Source: a bacterium
GTDB taxonomy: Bacteria > Electryoneota > RPQS01
Reading direction: 5' to 3'
DNA length: 7,961 bases
Assembly (NCBI GenBank): GCA_018814465.1
Contig: JAHIZR010000357.1
Coordinates: 1 to 7,961, forward strand
Shown here: positions 1 to 5,300 of the stretch, piece after piece
How positions within the stretch are numbered: the stretch's first letter is position 1
How the letters are laid out: every line of letters starts with the position of its first letter
Notes under the pieces: model-generated
Seen by the model: the letters and a program-made list of their open reading frames with translations, nothing else
Database searches by the model: none
What the model was told of the DNA's origin: nothing
Made by a program: the position numbers and the translations under genes

Positions 1-885
1 ACCATCGGCTCCGAGCAAACTGTTTCGATCCCAGAAGACTCAACTGGCCTAGGAACGGGACAATCCTTTTCCAGGCCGAGATGAGTTCGGGACTCATGGT
101 AATAGTGAAAGTATTGTTTGAGCCGTCGCCGTAGATGCCTCTCATTGAAAATGATCACATGATCGAGACATTCTCTTCTGATAGATCCAATTACCCGCTC
201 GGCGAATGGATTCTGACACGGACTGCGTGCTGCCGTGACAAGCTGCTCGATTCCCATGGAACCAACTCGTCGCCTGAAGTCTGCGCCATAGATCTTATCG
301 CGATCACGAATCACGAACCTCGGCGCCGGTCATTGCTCAAGATGATAAACACATAGAGAATCCGGAAGGTCGCTGTCGGAAGGGTAAAGAAGTCGATCGA
401 CACGATGTCCTGGCGTGATTTTTAAGAAATGTTTGCCAGCTCTGAGACGGCGGTTTCCTATGACGCACCATATATCTGGAGACAGTGGCTTGGCCAATTT
501 CGATCCCGAGCTTTAACAACTCCCCGTGTATTCGCGGCGCTCCCCATAATGGATTCGCCTCAGACATCTGACGGATGAGGGCGCGGACCTCTGCTGCCAC
601 CTTAGGCCTTCCCGGTCCTCGGCTCTTCCATCTCCAGTAGAGCCGGAATCCCCGCCGATGCCAACAGATGACGGTCTCCGGTTTGACGAGTACGAGCGAC
701 TTCTTCCAATCGTCCCAGAGGCGTGATAGAAGAGACCAGAAGAAACGATCCCGGTCCTTCAAGCGAGGTTTCTTCGCATTACGTTACAGAACAATGAGTT
801 GGTGGCGGAGAGCCAGGTTTTCCAGCATCAGTCCCTTACGTGACTTCAGGTTGGAGAATATGGTGCGTAGAATGAAATTGAGCAT
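1..885 (-). pseudogene. Broken IS481-like transposase (integrase core), 3' end outside window
   Basis: This is a relic of a DDE transposase of the group annotated as integrase core domain protein. The start codon at 885-883 opens a typical N-terminus (an LENLALRHQL-type motif), but an in-frame TAA at 786-784 ends it after 33 codons. The frame then continues through the DRDRFFW, KPETVICWHR, GRPK and NPLWGAPRIHGELLKLGI segments, which are the usual helix-turn-helix region. Near 411-415 one base is missing, and the frame shifts just before the catalytic core. The first catalytic Asp (VSIDFF) is at 394-392. Near 317-320 about a hundred bases of the family sequence appear to be deleted with another frame change. 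The RDRD motif is at 308-297 and the catalytic Glu (ERVIGSIRRE) at 200-198. The reading stays open to the window edge. All catalytic residues survive, but spread over three frames, so no active protein can be made. The family assignment is from remembered family motifs. Confidence 0.85.
304..317. repeat. Tandem 7-base direct repeat at transposase deletion junction
   Basis: TCACGAA occurs twice in tandem (304-310 and 311-317), exactly where the transposase relic loses about 35 to 40 residues of its catalytic core and changes frame. A short direct repeat at such a point fits a replication-slippage or end-joining scar. That origin is an inference; the repeat itself is visible. Confidence 0.5.
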
Positions 886-940
886 TGGATGAGGCTACGT
901 AGGGAATCCTATAACCGCAAGTATCTCAATGCGGACGGAT

Positions 941-966
941 TAAATGGAAGGGACAGGCGCCCCTCC
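941..966 (-). terminator. Candidate intrinsic terminator of the envelope operon
   Basis: On the minus strand, two bases after the TAA at 971-969, GGAGGGG (966-960) can pair with CCCTTCC (952-946). This gives a 7-bp stem with one G-U wobble and a 7-base loop, followed by ATTTA (945-941). The placement directly behind the operon is right for termination. The T-run is weak, so efficiency is doubtful. It also lies at the inferred boundary with the IS481-like relic. Confidence 0.4.
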
Positions 967-968
967 AG

Positions 969-1733
969 TTAAAGCCTATACGACAGTGAGATTACGGCAT
1001 AATGGAGCCACGCGAAGTTGTAAACGCGATCGACATCGGCGCCACCTTCCAGGGTGCGATATCCACCCGAAAGAGCAAGCCTTTCTCCCAGGCGATAACT
1101 CAACTTCACCGACAGATCTTCTGCGCGCCCGGGGCCGCCGGCCAGGGCGTCTAAATCCAAAAGCAGCCGCGACCTCGAGGTTAGCTGATATTCAAAGGCA
1201 AGATGGAGCAGCGGCACGAATCCCAGATCGGTTTCTGTTGCTGTGCTTTCGACCTGTTTCAGCTGAATTTTCGCATCGCGAATCTTTGCAGTGAAACCGA
1301 TCCAGGCGGACCATTTGGATTTATCGTAAAGTTGGTAGCGGTATGTTAAACGCCAGGAATTGAATCTATAAGTCACGTCAGTTGGAACATATGGCTCGAA
1401 ACTCCCTTCAGCGAAATCAACCGGCCTTTCAAACTCACCCGTTTCGGTGGAAGAGAGGGGCGCCAGCAAAAGCCTCAGCCCATGCTTCGAATTGATGTTC
1501 CAGGTTCCATAAAAACGAAAGGACGGATAAGGACCCTTGCCGGCCAGGTCTACGAGCGAGTAACGGGTGCCTTTTTCATCGTTGGGAATCTGGACATCGT
1601 TACGGCCCTGCCAAACCGGGCCCGTCTCTAACTCGAACTGAAATCTGTGACCACCCACATCGCCTGCCAATGCGATTTCCGCACTTCCGTCTATTAACAA
1701 CAACAAATAGGCTATAATAAGAATCACTCGCAT
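969..1733 (-). CDS. Predicted outer-membrane beta-barrel protein (conserved hypothetical type)
   Basis: The product is 254 residues, with a signal-peptide-like start (MRVILIIAYLLLLI...IALAG, cleavage probably near residue 23). The rest is alternating aromatic/hydrophobic and polar segments typical of an outer-membrane barrel, for example FRFYGTWNI, WRLTYRYQLY, LHLAFEYQLT, SVKLSYRLG and VISLSYRL. It resembles a family of uncharacterised proteins that I recall by the motifs GPVWQ.RNDV.IP, GTRYSLVDL, LAGGPGRAEDL and GYRTLEGGADVDRVYNFAWLHYA. No function is known to me. I chose the ATG at 1733-1731 rather than the far-upstream ATG at 1847. It lies 5 bases after the stop of the preceding gene, has GAGG at a good distance, and directly begins a signal peptide; the longer form would put 38 charged residues in front of it. 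The last residue is Leu rather than the Phe often seen in BAM-assembled barrels. It is the third gene of the operon. Confidence 0.75.
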   Translation of the reverse strand: MRVILIIAYLLLLIDGSAEIALAGDVGGHRFQFELETGPVWQGRNDVQIPNDEKGTRYSLVDLAGKGPYPSFRFYGTWNINSKHGLRLLLAPLSSTETGEFERPVDFAEGSFEPYVPTDVTYRFNSWRLTYRYQLYDKSKWSAWIGFTAKIRDAKIQLKQVESTATETDLGFVPLLHLAFEYQLTSRSRLLLDLDALAGGPGRAEDLSVKLSYRLGERLALSGGYRTLEGGADVDRVYNFAWLHYAVISLSYRL

Positions 1734-1738
1734 CGCTG

Positions 1739-3214
1739 TTACCTCAGGAGCACGATGTTTTGGCGCGTTTCGAACTTGCCGATCCTCAACCGATAGAGAT
1801 AGATTCCGGGCGGCATTTTGCGTCCGGCCGTATCCAGCCCGTCCCAATGCAATGCATGCAAACCCGCAGGAAGATTTTGCGGTTTAAAACCGGCGATCCA
1901 ACGACCCGACACATCGAATATCCCAAATTCGACAATTTTGCCTTCGGGCAGCGTGAACTCGATGGCTGTCTGTGTGGAAAAGGGATTTGGTGAAGCGCTA
2001 ATCTGTATCGCCGAATCCCTTGGTAAAACGCCAGAGGACGTTAAAGTCAATTCGACGACATCCGTAAGGTTATCGGAGAAGCGCACAACAGCTTCCGACC
2101 AGGTGCCCGACTCTATGGGCGGGAGATTCGAATCACTGTGATACTCAACAGAACCACCGTAATCGAGTGATTGCGGGCGCAGTGGATAAGCATCGATATC
2201 GTCGAATACAATTTCTGCATAGACTGGACAATTCCCATTGGAGTCTGTATAGACCACACCGGCATAACCTCCAGATCCGGGATCGGGCAGTTCGAAATCA
2301 TGCAGGCTAGGCAGCTCATAGCTTTCCGGGTCGCGATATTCCTCCCTCAAGTGCCAGATTCCCCCCGGCGTGCTATCCGCCTCCAGCGCCCCCCCTAAAG
2401 CCGTAATCTTCTGGCTGAATCCGGCAACTCCGATTTGCGGATCCCCCGGATTATACCAAGTCTGCAAGAACGCATTGGCTTCCAGATCCGCCAGCTCGCA
2501 GGACAAGACAATCGTATCGTCGGCGGGAAACTCGTTCGCGGAAATTTCACCGATCCTTACCAAGTCATCAACACCCGTTCCGTTTATCTGATACAAACCC
2601 GGTTCGATAATTCCGGGAAAATCGATAGTGTAAATCAGCGCCAAGACCGTGTCGGGGTCGCTATCCGTCGGATTGTTAATACCAAGCAGATAGCTAAAGA
2701 AGGTTAATCCGGAACTTAGCGGAAAGCCTCCGCCGGAATTCGTCAGGGCGGCATAGAGCTTGGAGCCGTCGCGGCTGACTCGGCAGTCCGTCAAATCCAG
2801 ATTGACATACCCGAATATCTCATCGCCGGTCGGGTCTTCCGCCAACCGGGTCAGTTCATTCGGTGCCGGTGCGGAAACACCCTCAAGACGTACTGGGAGC
2901 AAATCCAAGGCGCCGGTTTGTATCAGTCTGAACCCATAGTATCTGCGGCCACTTATCGGTCCGGGAATTGTCGCCTCGAGCGACTGCGGACCATCGTCGA
3001 CAGGATTAAAAGGAACCTCTTGGATGCCGCCCAAATTATATAGAATCGTATTTGTGATATCGCCGCCCTGAGTATTCTCAGCACGGAATACGATATTATT
3101 ATCCGGCAACAAAGCGCTCGCTCGAATACCATTCCAATATGTATAAGCCCACGCTTCTTGCACTGCCACAGCCAGCAGCAGAATAAGGATACAAACAAAG
3201 AGCACGCGTAACAT
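1739..3214 (-). CDS. Exported protein with C-terminal FlgD-Ig-like (sorting-type) domain
   Basis: The product is 491 residues. Residues 1-23 form a signal peptide (MLRVLFVCILILLLAVAV...AWA, AxA-type cleavage before Tyr24). Residues 24 to about 400 are rich in Asp, Gly, Pro and beta-forming segments and match no domain that I recognise. Part of it (about 143-265) reads like repeated beta-hairpins with SRDGSKLYAAL and GLYQING phrases, reminiscent of beta-propeller or TolB-like strands, but this is weak. Residues 404-491 are a recognisable FlgD-Ig-like or T9SS-type-A-like C-terminal domain: PNPF at 409-412, then TAIEFTLPE, GIFDVSGRWI, LPAGLHALHWDGLD, and a GIYLYRLR...IVLLR ending. Such tails are common on cell-surface or secreted proteins in Bacteroidota-like and candidate phyla. 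The gene sits between two predicted outer-membrane barrels with very short spacers, so a surface-exposed or secreted role is likely. The actual ligand or activity is unknown. Confidence 0.8.
   Translation of the reverse strand: MLRVLFVCILILLLAVAVQEAWAYTYWNGIRASALLPDNNIVFRAENTQGGDITNTILYNLGGIQEVPFNPVDDGPQSLEATIPGPISGRRYYGFRLIQTGALDLLPVRLEGVSAPAPNELTRLAEDPTGDEIFGYVNLDLTDCRVSRDGSKLYAALTNSGGGFPLSSGLTFFSYLLGINNPTDSDPDTVLALIYTIDFPGIIEPGLYQINGTGVDDLVRIGEISANEFPADDTIVLSCELADLEANAFLQTWYNPGDPQIGVAGFSQKITALGGALEADSTPGGIWHLREEYRDPESYELPSLHDFELPDPGSGGYAGVVYTDSNGNCPVYAEIVFDDIDAYPLRPQSLDYGGSVEYHSDSNLPPIESGTWSEAVVRFSDNLTDVVELTLTSSGVLPRDSAIQISASPNPFSTQTAIEFTLPEGKIVEFGIFDVSGRWIAGFKPQNLPAGLHALHWDGLDTAGRKMPPGIYLYRLRIGKFETRQNIVLLR
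1741..1745 (-). promoter_or_regulatory. Ribosome binding site that fixes the start of the third operon gene
   Basis: GAGGT (1745-1741, minus strand) lies within the last codons and stop of the preceding gene, 7 bases before the ATG at 1733. This arrangement implies coupled translation and supports the 254-residue start over the 292-residue one. Confidence 0.6.
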
Positions 3215-3218
3215 TGAT

Positions 3219-3225
3219 CCCTCCT
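3219..3225 (-). promoter_or_regulatory. Strong Shine-Dalgarno overlapping the upstream stop codon
   Basis: AGGAGGG (3225-3219, minus strand) overlaps the TAG stop (3226-3224) of the first operon gene and lies 4 bases before the ATG at 3214. A near-perfect Shine-Dalgarno placed inside a stop codon indicates tight coupling of the two genes and probably high output of the FlgD-Ig-like protein. Confidence 0.75.
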
Positions 3226-3997
3226 AAAACCTGATACCTACAACGAGTTGATGGCATTGATTACGAAGCGGCACCGGCTCATTATCGACAACCACAATAT
3301 CTTCGCCGACAGGCACCTCCGCATATGTTGGCAACGGTAACGCATGCAAGCTAAGATCAAAGCGGTATTCAATGAGAAGCCATCTTCCGCCAAAATATTT
3401 CTCAAAGCCAATTCCATAAGTGAAAAGGAAATCAAAAAGATCTATTTCCGACATGTCGTTGTCGGCTTTCAAAGGAATCGTTTCTACCCCGTCGCTAACC
3501 TCTCCGGAGAGCCTATATCGATCATTAATCTTTAACCCAAAACCGAATCCAGCCAGAGAATACATGTCTATTCCTCGATCAATCATCCATTGATAACGGA
3601 GTAAAACGGGAATCTCTATATAGTCCATGTCGTATGTGACATCAAGGATCGTAGGTATTTCGAAGATTTCCAGTCCGATATCTTGCCTTGACCCCTTCTG
3701 AATATAGACGACTTCCTGCTGCAGATATAACCGTCGCGTGATTGGCAATAAAATCGATATTCCGGCAAAGGCACCAGGGCGCATCGTGCTTCCAACCGTG
3801 TATTCCATCTCTCTGGGCTCAATCCCCTGGTGCTGCGAAAACCCTATTCCTGTTTTAATCCCGACGGAAATCGACGGAAGTTCTCCGCTATCAACATCCT
3901 GTATCGCCCGGCCGGGTGAAGTAAAAGCCGTCGCGGCCAAAATCCAGAGGAACAGAAGGGAAGTCACGCTATTTCGCATCCGACAAAGAGTATTCAT
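3224..3997 (-). CDS. Predicted outer-membrane beta-barrel protein, PorT/OMP_b-brl_2-like
   Basis: The product is 257 residues. A signal peptide covers about residues 8-31 (SLLFLWILAATAFTSPGRA). After it come alternating strands typical of small 8- to 10-strand barrels: ISVGIKTGIGFS, GAFAGISILLP, LYLQQEVVYIQKG (91-103), DYIEIPVLLRY (125-135), GFGFGLKI (150-157), TYGIGFEKYFG, WLLIEYRFDLSL (206-217) and a C-terminal HQLVVGIRF. The LQ.E..Y..KG and YIEIPVLL.Y phrases are the usual signature of the PorT-like outer-membrane barrel family, and the terminal Phe suits recognition by the BAM machinery. It is the first gene of the three-gene envelope operon. The ATG at 3997 is chosen because a weak GGA lies a few bases upstream; the Met at residue 7 has no better site. 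No substrate can be deduced; PorT itself is tied to type IX secretion, but this family is much broader. Confidence 0.75.
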   Translation of the reverse strand: MNTLCRMRNSVTSLLFLWILAATAFTSPGRAIQDVDSGELPSISVGIKTGIGFSQHQGIEPREMEYTVGSTMRPGAFAGISILLPITRRLYLQQEVVYIQKGSRQDIGLEIFEIPTILDVTYDMDYIEIPVLLRYQWMIDRGIDMYSLAGFGFGLKINDRYRLSGEVSDGVETIPLKADNDMSEIDLFDFLFTYGIGFEKYFGGRWLLIEYRFDLSLHALPLPTYAEVPVGEDIVVVDNEPVPLRNQCHQLVVGIRF

Positions 3998-4088
3998 AGT
4001 TATCCAGTCATATAGGTTTTATTTTGATATTCCGCCGATCGCCAGCGTATTTCTGACCCGGACATAACTCTATCCTTGACAACATATT

Positions 4089-4116
4089 ATTATAGGTTGT
4101 GAAGGCAGAAAAACAA
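4089..4116 (-). promoter_or_regulatory. Candidate sigma-70-type promoter of the envelope operon
   Basis: On the minus strand, TTGTTT (4116-4111) is followed after 16 bases by a perfect TATAAT (4094-4089). Transcription would start near 4082, giving a leader of about 85 bases before the ATG at 3997. The -35 matches TTGACA only in its first three bases. No operator or riboswitch fold was recognised in the leader. Confidence 0.45.
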
Positions 4117-4310
4117 ACACAAAATGCCATTCATGCGGAATTAATAAAGCCGATGAAGCAGGCACTTAACGGAGTGGCGACGGCAAAGAAGGGCCGGCAG
4201 GCTGGGTGGTCTCAATCATCTCCAAATTGTCTTTTCACCAGAGCAGATGAAACAAGGATTTCAGATAGGAAGGCTGTCCCTGCTTTTTTGCACCCGAGCT
4301 GGTTCGTTAG
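4117..4310. other. Non-coding stretch with no recognised feature
   Basis: I see no supportable gene, RNA or clear terminator here. A reading frame can be opened on the plus strand from a GTG at 4099, but it has no ribosome binding site, no family resemblance, and it runs into a repeat shared with 7675-7771. The stretch AGGCTGTCCCTGCTTTTTTG (4270-4289) looks like the sort of sequence found at the edge of transposon relics, but I cannot assign it. Confidence 0.5.
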
Positions 4311-4408
4311 CTCTTTCCCGGACCAACCCTCACTTCAAAGCCGGTTCTATGAAAGCAGATTGTTCAGTACCGATAAAGGGTGAAAGGACACTGGCCATCC
4401 TGGCCGGC
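4311..4408. repeat. Diverged dispersed repeat, copy A
   Basis: This segment aligns by eye with 7675-7771, in the same orientation. The best part is TATGAAAGCAG onwards (4348) against TATGATAGCAG (7714), ending in GGCCATCCTGGCCGG against GGCCATCTTGGCCGG with a 2-base gap before it. The end is a short palindrome, GGCCA-3 bases-TGGCC, conserved in both copies. Copy A stops immediately before the IS481-like relic at 4411. It is most likely the end of a mobile element; no family could be assigned. Confidence 0.55.
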
Positions 4409-4410
4409 AC

Positions 4411-4564
4411 ATGAGTTGATGGCGGAGAGCCAGGCTTTCCAGCATCAGCCTCCCAGGTGACTTCAGGCCGGAGAATATGGTGTGGAGAATGAAATCGAGC
4501 CTTGAGCGGAGCTGCTGCCGCGGGGCTCTTAACTGAAAGTCCCCCAACGCGGACAAAATAAAAT
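4411..4564 (-). pseudogene. Truncated IS481-like transposase N-terminus, copy 2
   Basis: Bases 4411-4502 match 794-885 of the first relic at roughly 86 percent by eye, without gaps. They encode the same N-terminal segment (FILHTIFSGLKS, LMLESLALRHQL). The start codon has decayed (AGG in place of ATG at 4502-4500), and the gene ends abruptly after LRHQL at the junction with repeat copy A, so about nine tenths of the transposase is missing. The upstream part 4503-4564 aligns more loosely with 886-945 and carries the same GCGGAC core, so it is probably the non-coding end of the element. The 3' side was probably lost by insertion or recombination at 4410. It lies about 60 bases upstream of the kefG-like start and might supply part of its promoter region, but no convincing -35/-10 pair is visible. 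Confidence 0.75.
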
Positions 4565-4625
4565 AGGCGACCGCAGTCCGCAGATTATCAGTTGATTGAG
4601 ACAAGGTTTGACCCATTGAGCCTTC

Positions 4626-5300
4626 ATGCCGGATGATTTGGATATGAAATCTGAAACTGAATCTCAAAACGGCGGGGCGGCGGCGGACCGCAGCATCCTT
4701 ATTCTCTTTGCGCATCCGGCCTTCCAAAAATCACGCGTCAATAGGATTTTGATAAAGGGTCTTGAAGGAATGAGGGGCGTCTCCTTTCACGATCTATATG
4801 AGATTTATCCCGACTTCAGCATTGACGCGGCGAGAGAGCAGGCTCTGATCATTGAGCATGATGTGCTGATCTTCCATCATCCCTTTTTTTGGTATTCTAC
4901 GCCGGCGATTTTGAAGGAATGGCAGGATATCGTTCTCGAGCACGGCTGGGCATACGGCCATGAAGGAACAGCCTTGCGCGGAAAGATCATGCTTTCAGTC
5001 GTCACAACCGGAGGGCGGGAATCAGCTTACCGCCGTGATAGTTTTTCCGGTCGTACCGTGCGCGAGTTTCTTGTTCCCATTGAACAAACCGCGCGCCTCT
5101 GCGGTATGACCTACCTCGCCCCCTTCGTTGCACACGGCACTCACAAAATGACATTAGACCAGATGGCAAAGCATGCCGAACAGTACCGGCGTCTCCTCGC
5201 GGCCTTGCGTGACCATCGGATTGATCTCGAGGCAGCATCAATTTCCGACCTGCCTTTCATCAATCGCGACCTGGACCGACTAATTAAAGGGGATCATTAG
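4626..5300 (+). CDS. kefG: KefG/KefF-type NAD(P)H oxidoreductase, ancillary subunit of a Kef antiporter
   Basis: The product is 224 residues of the flavodoxin-like fold family that includes NQO1/MdaB and KefF/KefG. The Rossmann-type start is ILILFAHP (24-31), followed by NRILIKGL, then HDLYEIYPDFSID (55-67), which is diagnostic of the Kef ancillary group. Next come FHHPFFWYSTPAILKEW (83-99), HGWAYGHEGTALRGK (106-120) and TTGGRES (127-133), the FMN- and quinone-site regions. In known systems this soluble protein binds the antiporter and is needed for full efflux, and it also reduces quinones. The YPDF...EQAL region resembles E. coli KefG, while HGWAYGH.GTAL resembles KefF, so the symbol is provisional; kefG is used because the partner looks KefB-like. 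The protein is about 40 residues longer than E. coli KefF/KefG, with a 22-residue hydrophilic N-terminus and a charged tail after about 195. The start could instead be Met7 (4644); no strong ribosome site decides it. The stop abuts the next start. Confidence 0.85.
   Translation: MPDDLDMKSETESQNGGAAADRSILILFAHPAFQKSRVNRILIKGLEGMRGVSFHDLYEIYPDFSIDAAREQALIIEHDVLIFHHPFFWYSTPAILKEWQDIVLEHGWAYGHEGTALRGKIMLSVVTTGGRESAYRRDSFSGRTVREFLVPIEQTARLCGMTYLAPFVAHGTHKMTLDQMAKHAEQYRRLLAALRDHRIDLEAASISDLPFINRDLDRLIKGDH
5286..5293 (+). promoter_or_regulatory. Ribosome binding site of the antiporter gene
   Basis: AAAGGGGA lies inside the last codons of the oxidoreductase gene, 7 bases before the ATG at 5301. It supports that start and indicates translational coupling of the two subunits. 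Confidence 0.65.

Larger units (their letters stand above)
1..945 (-). mobile_element. Decayed IS481-like insertion element, copy 1
   Basis: This span covers the broken transposase gene and about 60 bases of non-coding sequence upstream of it. The non-coding part (886-945) aligns loosely with the bases upstream of a second relic at 4503-4564. In particular both share a GCGGAC core followed by an A/T-rich stretch, which suggests that the element end lies close to 945. The other end is beyond the window. No terminal inverted repeat or target duplication can be assigned from this sequence alone. The boundary at 945 is an inference from the alignment of the two copies. Confidence 0.6.

Noticed and set aside
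944..1294. A 116-residue plus-strand frame
   Set aside because: It is antisense to the third envelope gene, and its start lies in the terminator stem.
1734..1847. A longer form of the third envelope gene starting at the ATG at 1847 (292 residues)
   Set aside because: It would overlap the end of the preceding gene by over 100 bases and put 38 charged residues before a clear signal peptide; the ATG at 1733 has a well-placed GAGG.
4076..4081. A perfect TTGACA on the plus strand as a promoter -35
   Set aside because: There is no -10-like hexamer at 15 to 19 bases downstream; the TATAGG nearby is far too close.
4099..4383. A 94-residue plus-strand frame with a GTG start
   Set aside because: It has no ribosome site and no family resemblance, it begins next to the opposite-strand promoter and it runs through repeat copy A.
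4347..4727. A 126-residue minus-strand reading frame
   Set aside because: Only its middle (about 4411-4505) is the transposase N-terminus; the rest is the antisense of the kefG-like start, intergenic DNA and repeat copy A.
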